DNA of 64,000 nt, from NCBI GenBank assembly GCA_036873135.1, contig JAPTYO010000008.1, positions 33,754,761 through 33,818,760 of the forward strand, in the 5' to 3' direction. Each line of letters starts with the position of its first letter. The stretch's first letter is position 1. The notes under the pieces were generated by a model. The model saw only the letters and a list, made by a program, of their open reading frames with translations, ran no database searches and was not told where the DNA came from. The position numbers and the translations under genes were made by a program. Positions 20,894 through 32,679 of the stretch are shown here, piece by piece. The stretch comes from Clarkia xantiana subsp. parviflora (Eukaryota > Streptophyta > Magnoliopsida > Myrtales > Onagraceae).

Positions 20894-21369
20894 ATTGTCT
20901 TGCTTGAATTTGAAGCCCTAGAAAAAGTACTCTCTCACGACTTCTCCAAACAAAAAGATACAAACTAGATGACGAACTAGTGAGCAATGCGGAGCATGGT
21001 ATATCCATTGAACTCTTGATAGGCTGGATCGATCTTAGGATAGCGAAAATCCGAGGAGAAACGCGCGCCTATCTCTTACTAATCTTTGGGACTCTCTAAT
21101 TTCCCCGATCCCGAAGCCTTATAGATGTGGCATTAGCCAACGTTGTCCTTCAAGTGGTCGAAGGCAGAGGTTTCATATTGGCGTTGCTTGCTGAAACAAT
21201 CATGTCTCTAAACCTCATAAAGGCCAAAGGAAAAGGGATGTTAAGTGCAAGTCCAGCTTTATTGCAAATCTGGGTTTTAAACATTTAACAGAGATAGGTG
21301 TGGGTTTCCCCAATGTTTGTTTCCTTACCGAAAAAGAAATCATATCGAGAATGATAGGGTAAACTCACT
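20894..21369. other. Decayed gag of A before insertion B
   Basis: Family-like fragments remain in several frames (for example CLTEKEIISRMIG near 21325-21360). CTCAC at 21365-21369 is the B target duplication. Confidence 0.5.
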
Positions 21370-22229
21370 GTTGGATATACGCCCTAGCTATTATAAACTA
21401 GACCCCGATAATTGGGCCGCGACCGATTACAATTCGAAACTTGGAAAATGGACACCCGAGGCCCAACACATAGGCCCAAAAAACACCCCGAGTGACGAAA
21501 ACCACTCGGGAAGGCCACGGGTGGATAGACCACTCGGAGGTAACCCAAGCAAGGAACCTTTGCTCGGGTAGCCCGAGCAAGGCTCTAGGCGAGTCCCCTT
21601 CCCCCGGACCCTTACCCTCGGACTATATTTCGCCCGGGGCTCGCCCTTAGAGGCCACATATCAACACTTAGCCATATTAAACCTATCTACGGTTGAACCT
21701 AGGTCAAACACACCTTATATACGGTCAAGGCCAACTTATATTTCGAAACTTCCATAACCGGACCATGAAACCACTGGAACCGGGTGGTTCAATAGGAACT
21801 CTATAAATAAGAGCTCTCCTCCCACCATTAAAGGGTAATCTGGCTATCACTCTCTAGCACTTACTTTCTCTCTCTAAAAGCCTATACTCACTTAAGCATC
21901 AAAGAGGGCACACCGAGCACCACCCCCCTTGGTCTCGGTATTGCCCCTTTTGCAGGTATCTGAGGAGAAGGAATGGCGGAAGTCCGAAGCAAGAAGGCAC
22001 TCAGGTCACCGTGTACAAATAGTGTTCTTACCGTGAACCCCCTTCCCGGTGCCCATTTACAGGTATACGAGAAGAAGAATCCCACGAAGCGGGAATACTA
22101 GAAGGAGAAGCCCACAGTGCAGGAATACTAGAATGAGAAGCCCAGGAAGAAAGAGAGAACGGAAGGAGAAGCCCAAGAAGAAGGAGAGAACGGAAGGAGA
22201 AGCCCATGAAGGAAACTCGTGTGCAAACA
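21370..22229 (+). repeat. 5' LTR of element B
   Basis: 860 bp with a TATA box TATAAATA (21802-21809). The 3' third carries short repeats of the GGAGAAGCCCA type. Confidence 0.87.
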
Positions 22230-22245
22230 TTGGCGCCGTCTACAG
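22230..22245 (+). other. Primer binding site of B
   Basis: TTGGCGCCGTCTACAG. It matches the C site (TTGGCGCCGTCTGTGG) for the first 12 bases and then differs, so either the tRNA is different or the site has decayed. Confidence 0.6.
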
Positions 22246-24168
22246 ATTCGAGCAAAAATCACGTAGCCTACTACTTGTGCTCGATGGAAATAAATAAGAG
22301 GGTCCAAGAGAACAAGGGGGCGACATAGTAAGGTACCTACCGTGGTCTCCAGGAGCCTAGCATCTGGGGGCAACAACCAAAGGCTGCTAAGCAACCGTCG
22401 TCCAATGGAGAACAACACTCATTGGATAACACTCCATCAAGCTACAAAACACCACGGTCGGTAGTCAATCAACAACTTCCTCCCTCACCCCTAATAAATT
22501 ACAAGCCCCTAATGGGGGCAACAACCAAACACCCAAGAACATGCCAGAAGGCCAAAGAAGTGGCTACAACAAAATTGCACCCATGGAAGCTCTTCCAGAA
22601 TATACCAATAGGGGACAAGATGAGGAGGGAACATAACAACAACCACTCCACAAGGATGAGCAACACCCTCCTATCCCTCCATGAATGTACCCTGGGTAGC
22701 TCTTCCAGAGCACATTAATATGGGGCAACTGGAGGTAATCACAGAACAACAACAACTATTTGAAGGATATAACAACACTAAGAGGGGGAGAGATGATCGA
22801 TAACTCCATCCCCAGAAGAATATGACAATAGTAAGAGCAACCACATACACTGGGGGGGGGGGGGGGGGGGGGGCAAGCATCACCAATGATAGCAGAGAGA
22901 GTGCATGCATACACCTTCCCCCAATATGAGCAAAAGGATAACCCCAAACAAGGAGGGCCACTACAACCAGCAGGGCCTGTTGCGCCTACTTTGAGAGAAC
23001 GCCATCCAAGGAGTTCTAATACGATATGCCTTTCCATGGAAACCATATGAAATGCCATCATATAGAATCCTATCCTACAATATACCTATGTACAGCAGTT
23101 ACACCCACCACACGCACGCCCGCCCAAGGGACGGGACAACACGCTGCGAAAGCAAGGAATACCAATTCAACCCAGCCTGCAAGGAAAACACCGCTCTTTC
23201 CTCACAACTAACACACATTTTTGAGCCAAAAGACACTTCTACATCCAATGAGGGGTAGCACTAAATGAGGGGGTAGCACCTAACCAATGCTCATTGCAAG
23301 GATCAACAATAACTCCAACGTTAAAAAGATATTGGATTTGCAAAACTAACATTATACACCTAAGGGTGCGAACAACACAGGGGTGGGGGCACCACGCCAA
23401 ATCAACACCTACGAAGAGTCAATGGAAGAAACAGTAACAAAGATCAAAATTGAAAGCCCCCCCACCCCCTCGCCAATTCTGGAAGATGCATATAAGAAAG
23501 GCATGCTCAAAGAGCAAAAAAGAGTAACGAGACCGAGCAACTTGGGGGGCAACAAACGAACAAGTGCTCAGCACCCAACCGAGAAACATGAAGATAAGCC
23601 TTAACAGGCTAAATAAGAACAAACGATACAACTACCAAGCAACTAGGGGGTCACCATGTGATCTAGTGCTTGATAGTCTACCCGGAAATAGAAGGCCACG
23701 TGAATATGTGACATGACTCTTTCCAATGGAAACCACAAAGGAAGGATACAACATAAACCCACTACAAAGACTCGCTCCTGTGTTGGAGGCAATAGTGACC
23801 GCCCTCATAAGGCGACATCCACGACTTATACCGACTAGAAGATAAAGGCAGATATCAACCAATACTTTCAGTGGAGAACATTCGAAGAAGTTCTACACCC
23901 GAAGGGAAAATGGAATATCCACTTCCATTATATAATTTATTATTACCAAAAGGAGATCTACGGACTCCACTTAGACTTTCATTTCGCTAAGAAATGACAA
24001 TAACACTAAATGAATCAAATGCTTTTCAGGGCACAAGGGAAAGAAGAGAGACACCATCACTCACAAAAGAGGAGGCGTCATCTACAACCGAAAAGTGACA
24101 TAAGACCCACAGGTCCACCTTTCCAACCGAAAAGGGGAAGATCCAAAAAGACAACTCCGAAATATGAT
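22246..24168. other. B internal region, left part, non-coding
   Basis: A purine- and CA-rich stretch with no credible gene; frames of 60-100 codons occur on both strands but overlap each other and lack motifs. A run of 22 G lies at 22852-22873. From about 24083 it carries the first copy of the ACCGAAAAGGG repeat that D interrupts. Confidence 0.6.
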
Positions 24169-24173
24169 AAGGG

Positions 24174-24356
24174 TCTTAGTGTGTGAGGAGAGAAAGAAGA
24201 TAGCAAAGCAAATACTATGGAAAATATTGTATTGATTTAGGGTAGTTGATACAATAGAGGGTAGTATCTTTATATAGGACTCATAAAGAACTATGATGTA
24301 AAGTTCCTATACATAGAGGACTAAGATGATAATATGATAAACCTATATCTCTATCA
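24174..24356 (-). repeat. D 3' LTR
   Basis: 183 bp, about 10 differences from the other D LTR in a hand comparison. Confidence 0.82.
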
Positions 24357-25918
24357 TTCCCCATGCGTCATTGACCTTCCAATTTGACCATCTGCATTCA
24401 GGTTGTTTAAATCAACCCCAAACTAAGAAATGCTACTGCTGAAAGAGAATTACTGTTGAAAATAGAGAAGCTGCTGAATTGTGAACCAGAAAACTCAAAT
24501 CTGTGATCCTTGCTTGTGAACTTTATGTTGTGATAGAGGATGGGACAAGAATGATCACAGTCCATACACTGGAGAAGGCACAGCACAACCGAGAAGAAGA
24601 AGAGACTGCACCAAGCACGGGAGGCACAGACCATGATCAAGAGGGAAGCGTTCATCCCACAGAAGCCAGAAAGATAGAACAGCAGCAAGTTCAATTAATA
24701 TCCAACCGAAATTGATCCATGTACCCTCGAATTGCTGTACAAACGTTTTGAAGTTCAACTCTCTTGAACCTTAATGGTTCCGATTGCTTTCCATGGAAAA
24801 AAGCTAACAAGAATTCATCTAAAAAGTTGCAGCCGTGTCAATGCATCTGTCACTGCTTAAACAAGAAAAACTGAGTCCACTTGAGCATCAAAATCACCTT
24901 AATCCTTTGAATTAAACCTCAGCACAGAATTGCAACACCAATCTGAAGTAGTAGAATCACTTTCCAGGACAAACCATCCTAGAAATTGCAGAAAATGGGC
25001 AGCAAGAAAAGAGTAAGCAGCAAATTGAATCATCAGTAGACAACTCAAATTTCATATCAGAAACAGCTTTAAACAATCCAGAAATCACAGATAATCTCCC
25101 TACAACAAGAATAGAGGAAGCAGCGAGTTGTATCATAGGAAGCAGCAGGTTTAAAACAAATTGAGTACAGCAGCAAATTACTTACGCATGGAAGCATGAG
25201 CTGTCAATTAACAGCAGCAAGTTACCCACATATGTAAGAATGAGCTGTCAAGAAGATCAGTCCAAATCAGCTCAGTCAGCCAAACAGAACAGCAGCAATT
25301 CAGAATCAATTACAGATTACTATCATAGCAATAACGAATCCAGCTTGAACAATAATAACTTCAAATTAACTTCACAGAAAGTGTCGCAGGACTATCCCGC
25401 AGCAGATTATCGAATTTCCGGATCACATTAAACTTAAATTTTCAGAAAATGCAGATTGAGCACGCAACAGCATATCAGAGTGTTCTGACTGAATTTTGAT
25501 CATATTTGTGGCCAAATCTTAGTTAACCGACGCAAATCCGCCAGAAAACCTCAACTGAAGTAGAGAATCAACAAGTCGCACCAAATAATCAAGTTTCTTA
25601 CCCGAAATCAAACCTCAAGTTCAAACCACAACACAACGGGAGTTAAAATCACCAGAAAACTGCATGATCTTGAGGCACGGGAGCTGAAATCACCAGAAAA
25701 TTGCAGGATCTTCAATATAGTTTGCAGCAGCTCAACTAAAATCTTGAAGGAGGATGAAGTAGAAATGCAGATCTGACGTAGAAACTTAAGAATATAGGAG
25801 GAACTGATATATGAAAAGCTGGAACTGAACAGAGAATGTTGATAATCAAAGAACTAATCTGGAAAACTTATGGAAATCTGCAGCGGAAGGTGGATTATCG
25901 ATAATGGCTCTGATACCA
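24357..25918 (-). other. D internal region
   Basis: Rich in CAGCAGCAA/TTGCTGCTG motifs. Small frames on both strands show no domain. The primer site is at its right end. Confidence 0.6.
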
Positions 25919-26100
25919 TCTTAGTATGTGAGGAGAGAAAGAAGATAGCAAAGCAAATATTATGGAAAACATTGTATTGATTTAGGGTAGTTGATACAAT
26001 AGAGGGTAGTATTTTATATAGGACTCATAAAGGACTAGGATGTAAAGTTCCTATAGATAGAGGACTAAGATGATAGTTTGATAAATCTATATCTCTATCA
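25919..26100 (-). repeat. D 5' LTR
   Basis: 182 bp, next to the primer site, hence the 5' LTR on the minus strand. Confidence 0.82.
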
Positions 26101-26935
26101 AATGGGAAGATCCACATGAAGACCCTTACATATGGAAAGAGGAAGATCTATAAGAACAACTCTTACAACCGAAAAAGGGACATAAGACCCACATGGCCAC
26201 CCTTCCAACCGAAAAGGGGAAGATCCAAAAAGACAACTCTGAAATATGATAAGGGGAAGATCCACAGGACAACCCTTAGATATGGAAAAATGAAGATCTA
26301 TGAGGACAACCCTTCCAACCGAAAAAGGGAAGATCCGAAAAGACAACTCTGAAATATGATAAGGGGAAGACCCACAGGACAACCCTTACATATGGAAAGA
26401 GGAAGATCTATAAGGACAACCCTTACAACCGAAAAGGGACATAAGACCCACAGGGCCACCCTTCCAACCGAAAAGGGGAAGATCCAAAATGAGAACTCTG
26501 AAATATGATAAGGGGAAGATCCACATGAAAACCCTTACATATGGAAAGAAGAAGATCCATAAGGACAACCCTTACAACCAAAAATGGACATAAGACCCAC
26601 AGGGCCACCCTTCCAACCGAAAAGGGGAAGATCCAAAAGGACAACTCTGAAATATGATAAGGGGAAGATCCACAGGACAACCCCTACATATGGAAAGATG
26701 AAGATCTATAAGGACAACTCTTACAACCGAAAAGGGACATTAGACCCACAGGGCCACCCTTCCAACCGAAAAAGGGAAGAGCCAAAAGGACAACTTTGTA
26801 ATATGATAATAGGAAGATCCACAGGACAACCCTTACATATGTAAAGAGGAAGATCTATAAGGAAAACCTTTACGACCTAAAAGGAACATAAGACCCACAG
26901 GGTTACCCATCCAACAAGATATGAGAAGTAAGTAC
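26101..26935. repeat. About 150-bp tandem repeat in B
   Basis: Five to six copies marked by ATATGGAAAGAGGAAGATCT at about 26127, 26280, 26389, 26537, 26686 and 26836; the spacing is about 150 bp except one short copy (109 bp). Within a copy there are sub-repeats (ACCGAAAAGGG, GGGAAGATCCA). The frames found here on both strands are repeat artefacts. D lies in an early copy. Confidence 0.85.
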
Positions 26936-27039
26936 ACGCTATGAGAAGTAAGTCCCCCAATCTAAGGGCAACCCTTCAGAAAGATATGAGGAGTAAGTCC
27001 CCCAATGAAAGGGAAACTCATCAAACACGATATGGGAAA

Positions 27040-27848
27040 TGTTGGGATCAAAATGACGTGGCCTTGAACTTCAAGTAATGGACTTCGAGGTATCGCCGTA
27101 GGCTAGCTCTCTTAGGTATATTTTTTGACCTCTTGGGTACTTAGTTTCCTTTTGAGGCTTGTGTGAGGCGATGACCTGAAAAGGGGTGGGGATGGCCCCT
27201 GATTCCACTCCGAAGCTTAAGCCAGTAATGGATTTAGAGAGAATAATATAGAGTATTAAGCCAAACTTTTAAGTATTGAGAGGGTTCCCATATTTATAGG
27301 AAAAGATTACCGACTTCAAGTGGCGGCTACTGTGCCCTGATTGGTTGTTTAATGGCGGTGGCTGCCTTTCTCTGATTGGCTTGGGAGAGACGGTGAGAAG
27401 TCAGTAGGTTACAAGCACGTCGCCAGCTGGTGTCTCTTCCTTAGGAGGAAGGTTTCGTGGTATGGAGAACGGCGAGAAGGTCGCAAGCTGGTGCCTCTTC
27501 CTTCAGAGGGAAGTCTTCTAGAGGCGACGAGCAGGTCTCCACATGTCCTTTCCTTAAGAGGGAAGGTTTCTCCTAAATCCCTGATGATCGACTCGACTTG
27601 ACTCGCACCTTGAGAAGGGAAGCTTTGGTCTTCGACTCGACTTACTCTTTAAAGAAGGGAGCCCTGGATGACCTTTTCGCCTTGTCCTTTATGGTTGTTG
27701 TCTGGGAAGTCGAATTCTGTTTGTAGGATAGTCGACCATGCATCTCCATCTCCTTACTCTGGACTCGAATGGTCGATCATACGTTCTTTTGAGATCTCGA
27801 CTTTTGTTATGTCGACTTGTACTAGGTTGCCTCGAATCATATCCAACA
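27040..27848 (-). repeat. C 3' LTR
   Basis: 809 bp, identical in length to the 5' LTR. The TATA box (minus strand TATAAATA) is at 27291-27298. CTTCCTTC/GAAGG motifs repeat in its middle. Confidence 0.87.
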
Positions 27849-28109
27849 CTTGCCCCCGAGACATAAGTCGTTAGTCTTTAAAATAAAGGGGAAGGAGTTA
27901 TGTCAAGTACCTTCCTTGATGAAAAAGGATTTTGCCCCTCGGCTTTCTTAGCACTTAGGTTCTTTTCCGTTATTTAGCGTTGATAGAATCGATGAGTCGG
28001 TAGAGACTGATCTCCTTCATCGAGATGACCTTTTAGTGTTGAGGAGCCAATTTAGAATGTTCTTTTATAACATGTAGATACTAGATCGTATCTTTTTTAG
28101 GGGCGAATT

Positions 28110-28528
28110 TCGGAAGTCGGTGGCAATGGGAGTTAGTGTTATAACTGATCTCTTGGTTGTTGTGGACTGTAGGAAGTCGAGGAGTCAATTAAGACTGCTC
28201 CTTTGTAGATGGTTGAAGGAGTCATTATTATGACTGATCTCCTGGATTAACGCCGACTATAAGAAGTCGAGGAGTCAGTTAAGACTGCTCCTTTTTAGAT
28301 GGCGACTTTCGGAAGTCGAGGGAGTCAGTTTTATGACTGATCTCTTGGAGTGTCACCGACTATATGAAGTCGAGGAGTCAGTTAAGACTGCTCCTTTGTA
28401 GATGGTTGAAGGAGTCAGTATTATGACTGATCTCCTGGATCGTCGCCGACAGTAAGAAGGCGAGGAGTCAGTTAAGACTGATCCTTTGTAGATGGTTGAA
28501 GGTCCAGTATTATGACTGATATCCTGGA
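28110..28528. repeat. About 90-104-bp tandem repeat in C
   Basis: GAGGAGTCAGTTAAGACTG recurs at about 28178, 28267, 28371 and 28463, with TATGACTGATCTCCTGGAT between. The spacings are 89, 104 and 92. It lies between the antisense ORF and the 3' LTR. Confidence 0.8.
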
Positions 28529-29657
28529 TTGTCGCCGTCAAAGCCGCCTCCGGACGAAGGCGAGGTAAAAGATACCATTCGTGGTTCGTATCATGATAGG
28601 GGTACTTGCTCTTGGCGGAAAAGAAGGCGAGGTGGGGATTCTTCCTCTTCTTCGTCAACTCGCCTATCTCCACCTCGTGCTGAGGCGTCGACTCGAATAT
28701 CCCCTCCTCATGCTGAGGCGTCCTCTAGTGGTCTTCCAAATTATGAAGGTCCTCTTTTTGACTGGGATATGTTGTTAGGCCAATCTACTGATTTTTCCAA
28801 GGATTGGAACCTTCTTCACTCTTTGCAGGGGTATTCTCTTAAAGAGGTAAATTCGATCGTCAATTCTGATTTGGCTCTTCATTTATTGAATGCTTCTATT
28901 CCTACTCAAGATCGTCGTCGCTTAGGAACGAACCCGGGAGAGGTAGAGAAGGCTACTCGCCTTTTTCTCTTGAAATAGTCTGAAGTAAGTGCAACCCCCT
29001 TTTTGTGTTTATTGAATCCATTCTTTGTTTGTAGTGACTTGACCTTCCTCCGATTATTACCTCCCACAGGTTTCCCGGGATTCTCTCCAATTTTCCTGTT
29101 TGATGATTGATCTCCTAAAGGAGTTACAGGCGACCAGGGAGAAGCTTTAAATTTCAATGTCTTCTGAGATTGTAGGAGAGGTCCAACACCTTCGAGAGGA
29201 GAATTCCCAATTGAAGGAGGTGTCAAACTAGCAAATGATACCTCTTCCTTCTTGCGGCGAGACCTCCGAAAGAGTGAAGAGTCTCTACAGAGCTCTATTT
29301 CTTTAATGAAAGAACATCGCCATTTGCTGGAGAAGAAGAACAGGGAGAAGGATAACCTTAGAGTTGAGAACATAATACTCCGTGAGAGGGTCGCAAAAGG
29401 AGATGTCGAGCTCGAGGAAGTCTGAAGCTAAGGCTGTGGAAAATCACAAAGCGAGTTCTGTTTTCGAAACAGATATTGCAGTAGCCGCCTCTGACCTACT
29501 TTTCCCTTCTTTAAAGGAGATTGTAGCCAACCTGAGAGCATATCAACCCGACTTCCCTTTTTCTCAAGTTCCTCTTCTTCAGCAGTTTTTAGAGATCCCT
29601 ACTGAAGGGGATGACAGTTTTGTTGTTTCTTCCTCTAAGGGAGAAAAGGTTTTGTAA
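28529..29657 (+). pseudogene. Antisense ORF of C: coiled-coil protein with an intron
   Basis: Exon 1 (28529-28984) encodes a Ser/Pro-rich, basic start and LFDWDMLLGQSTDFSKDW. GTAAGT at 28985 and CCCACAG ending at 29069 bound an 85-bp intron that keeps the frame. Exon 2 reads SCLMIDLLKELQATREKL and LREENSQLKE, then (in a shifted frame, 29231-29422) LLEKKNREKDNLRVENIILR, a heptad-like coiled coil, and returns to the first frame for VAASDLLFPSLKEIVANLRA to the stop at 29657. Stops at 28976, 29148 and 29229 and two compensating shifts make it a pseudogene; no ATG is visible at the start. It may be the C-terminal part of the antisense gene known from some Tat-type elements ('putative gypsy type transposon' proteins). 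Confidence 0.55.
28985..29069 (+). other. Predicted intron in the antisense ORF
   Basis: Donor GAA|GTAAGTG and acceptor CTCCCACAG|GT. The stretch is T-rich and 85 bp, a usual plant intron size, and 28984/29070 join in phase. Confidence 0.5.
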
Positions 29658-29843
29658 ACAATTACTTTCTAGGACGCTTCTCTTAAGATCGATCCCTTAT
29701 GTAAGAAAATTCTCTTTATAATGAAAGGTTCTATCACTTGCAACTTTTGATGAATATACGACGTACCCAAACTTCATTACTGTTTCAGGCAAATAGCGTC
29801 GATTGTTAATATTGTAGACGTCGACTTTGATCTTCTATCGAGT

Positions 29844-30405
29844 TGTTGCCGTACCTAGGCTTTATTGCCATTTTGGTCACAAAAGGTCGACAATTGATTT
29901 GTAGACCTTTGATTCTTCAATTGAGTTGTCGCCGTACCTAGGCTTTATTGTCATTTTGGGCACATAAGGTCGACAATCGATTTGTAGGCCTTTGATTCTT
30001 CGATCGAGTTGTCGCCGTGCCTAAGCTTTATTGCCATTTTGGGCACATAAGGTCGACAATCGATTTGTAGACCTTTGATTCTTCGATCGAGTTGTCGCCG
30101 TACCTAGGCTTTATTGCCATTTTGGGCACATAAGGTCGACAATCGATTTGTAGACCTTTGATTCTTCGATCGAGTTGTCGCCGTACCTAGGCTTTATTTC
30201 CATTTTGGGCACATAAGGTCGACAATCGATTTGTAGGCCTTTGATTCTTCAATCGAGTTGTCGCCGTATCTAGGCTTTATTTCCATTTTGGGCACATAAG
30301 GTCGACAATCGATTTGTAGGCCTTTGATTCTTCGATCGAGTTGTCGCCGTACCTAGGCTTTATTGCCATTTTGGGCACATATGGTCGACAATCGATTTGT
30401 AGGCC
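29844..30405. repeat. 83-bp tandem repeat in C (6.8 copies)
   Basis: Copies start near 29844, 29927, 30010, 30093, 30176, 30259 and 30342 (the last partial). Each reads GTCGCCGTACCTAGGC, then TTTTGGGCACATAAGG and TCGACAATCGATTTG, and differs from its neighbours at few positions, with the first the most diverged. It lies between protease and the antisense ORF. Satellites in the 3' region are a known habit of Tat-lineage elements. Confidence 0.9.
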
Positions 30406-30544
30406 TGGTAATATTGGAACGATTTCTTATAAAGAAAAATGGATCTTGAGGGATCATATTTATTCATCGTCTCCTGGATATTACATAAAAAAAGAGACTT
30501 CGAAACATTAGTCACAATAAAAAGGCATATACTCTAGAAGCTTA

Positions 30545-31070
30545 CTATAACTTCTCTGAGCGTCTTATCGACGTGTTGTAACAGTGCCGCGCCATAGCTT
30601 GATCTCCTTGAACCTCGCCAATTCCCTTTGGTGTAGAGAATTTCATTACTTGATGCACCGTTGACGAGACAATTCGGTGAGGATTGAGAGTAGTTCTACC
30701 AATGATGGCGTTGTATGACGAGGTGGCATCGACCACTACAAAGAGTATATCCACTTGTAAAACCTTTTCACCTTTTCCCAAAATAGTGGTTAGTCGAATA
30801 GCCCCCATGGGGTAGATGTTTTCCCTGCGAAGCCTATTAAAGGGAAGTTAACTTTCTTTAGATCCCTTCTGGTGAATCCTAATTGTAGAAAGCTTGATAG
30901 AAGAGTATGTCTGTCGAGCTTCCACTGTCAATAAGAACCCTTTTAACCTTGGATGTGGATATGAGGAGAGTAACCACCAAAGCGTCTTCATGCGGTTGAT
31001 CCACCTTCAACAGATCGTTGGCGGTGAAGCTAATAATCTCGAGCTCATGTTCTCGAGGTCTTTTTCCCAT
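30545..31070 (-). pseudogene. Gypsy aspartic protease remnant (C)
   Basis: The minus strand reads RVLIDSGSSTDILFY, the retropepsin active site with hydrophobic flank, preceded by HEDALVVTLLISTSKV. After two stops and a shift comes VVVDATSSYNAIIGRTTLN, the second conserved protease motif (YNAILGRPxLN), and then KFSTPKGIGEVQGDQAMAR. The enzyme would mature Gag-Pol. Stops near 30880 inactivate it. Nothing pol-like follows. Confidence 0.8.
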
Positions 31071-31399
31071 TACTGCCGCCGTGGATATTTGAGCCGCATA
31101 TACTTCTCAAGCTGAATTTGTTCCCCCCTCCTGAGGCGAATCCTCCCGCCCTGACATTTACTGTCCCCCTTTGAATGGGGGCGAGATGGTCATGAGGGGG
31201 GATCGGGAATTTCCCCTCGAGCTACGACTTCGCTTCTTTGGGGTATTGGAAGGCTTCTAGACAAATTTTAGAAGTTTACCTCTTTGAATGAGGGTCTCGA
31301 TATCTTGCTTCAATATGGTACATTCATTCGTGTCATGCCCCCTCGTTTGGTGATATTGACATTAGGCATTTATTTGATGACCCATCATGTTCTTTCTTG

Positions 31400-32653
31400 C
31401 CGGATGTGGGTTGTTTAGACGAAGTTTCTCCATTTCTTTAAGTACCACCACTGTGTGAGAGGGGTATACTTTACTGGATAAGGGTTAAGATCTTTCCTTG
31501 CTCCCAAGTGATTCCCATGTCGGAAAGCCCCTTCTCGCCTCTCCTCTCTCTTGGATGGTCGAGAAGCAGAACCTTCCTCGACATTAGTCAGAACGATCTG
31601 TCTCTTGAATTCTATGGGCGATCTTTCATGTGACCTCTCCAATGTACTTCTTAACCTTGATGGCGAGAGCGTCAATCTTTCGTACTGGCTTCATCACCAT
31701 GCTATTCTTCAGAGCTTGAATCTGAACTCTGAGACCTCTCCAGAAAGTCCTGATTAACTCGCCATCAGTGGCGTCTTCATTCAGCTGCTGGAGTATCTTG
31801 TGGTATCTACTATAATAATTGGCTAAGGTCTCATCCGGACCTTGCTCAATTTTATCTAAAAAATCCATGCTCTTGAGGCGTTGCCTTTGGCCTATATGAC
31901 CTTCTATGAACTTAGTCTTCAGCTCTTCCCATGAGTCGATCGAATTGTCGGGAAGGCCATAAAACCAAGTGGATGCCTCTTCCTTCAGTGTTGTTGGGAA
32001 GAGTGCCGCATAATGATCAGGGGTTGCCCTCTTCCTAAGAGGGAAGAGTTGTGGGCGTTGATATGGCGAACGGGATCTTCCTCGCCTGTGTAATCATCGA
32101 TGTTCCTCGCAAAGACTTGCGGAGGAACTCGAGTGTTGAACAGCCTTTTGGAGAAGGGATGAGAGGTGTGGTCGCGAACAATAAGCAGATCGTTCGCCCC
32201 CTCTTCTTCTTCTCCAGTAATTCCTCTACATGTCTTATACTGAATAGGACAAGACTTTTGCTCGCCGTCTCGATGTTGGGAGCCTTGGGGATTTCTTTTT
32301 CCAGGAGGTTTTCATGTACAATCTTCACACTGGAGGACACTTCTTCTTTCTGGGAGGCCTCTCGAGTTGGTTCCTTTTTGTCAAGAATAGTTTCCGCCTG
32401 GGCTTGGTTCCAAAAGGCTATGAAAGCTGCCATTACATCTTGAGGGACAGCCGGAGGGACTGTTCTCGCCTCTTCCGGATTTTGTAGTGACTGGAATGGC
32501 TGAGATTCTCTTCGCCACCAGTACCATTAGCTTGGGGCACTGGTGGATCTTCTTCTGGTGTGGGTCTTGAGGTGGTGGGACTTGCTTGAGTGTTTCCCAT
32601 CTCCTCAACCACGGGGTTTGGCATCTTGTTCTTCTCGAAGGCCATGACTTTTT
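31400..32653 (-). pseudogene. Gypsy gag remnant (C)
   Basis: An ATG (minus, about 32642-32644) begins MAFEKNKMPNPVVEEMGNTQ after the primer site. Shifts lead to VMAAFIAFWNQAQAETI and a Retrotrans_gag core: AALFPTTLKEEASTWFYGLP, then MDFLDKIEQGPDETLANYYS (31868-31811) and GELIRTFWRGL. A partly preserved Cys-His stretch (CQYHQTRGHDTNECTIL) is near 31310-31370. At least three frameshifts break it. Confidence 0.75.
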
Positions 32654-32658
32654 GATAT

Positions 32659-32678
32659 GTTCCCACAGACGGCGCCAA
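32659..32678 (-). other. Primer binding site of C
   Basis: Minus-strand TTGGCGCCGTCTGTGGGAAC two bases inside the 5' LTR end; a standard gypsy primer site in plants. Confidence 0.8.
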
Positions 32679-32679
32679 A

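Larger units (their letters stand above)
24174..26100 (-). mobile_element. Element D: TRIM-like small LTR retrotransposon
   Basis: LTRs of 183 and 182 bp (24174-24356, 25919-26100). On the minus strand they start TGATAGAGATATAG and end CATACTAAGA. The primer site TGGTATCAGAGCC lies at 25906-25918 and a purine-rich CATGGGGAA precedes the other LTR. Flanks AAGGG (24169-24173) and AATGG (26101-26105) are a duplication with one change. The internal 1.56 kb has no gag or pol. Total 1927 bp. The LTR end is ...AAGA rather than CA, which is unusual. Confidence 0.82.

Noticed and set aside
22564..23061. Overlapping minus-strand frames rich in Pro/Cys in B
   Set aside because: They depend on the G/C homopolymer at 22852-22873, overlap one another and show no domain.
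26098..26844. Frames in the 150-bp repeat of B on both strands
   Set aside because: Repetitive peptide on both strands, no domain, minisatellite origin.
29844..30405. Regular 83-bp repeat that could look like a CRISPR array
   Set aside because: Units are contiguous without unique spacers, and the context is a plant retrotransposon.
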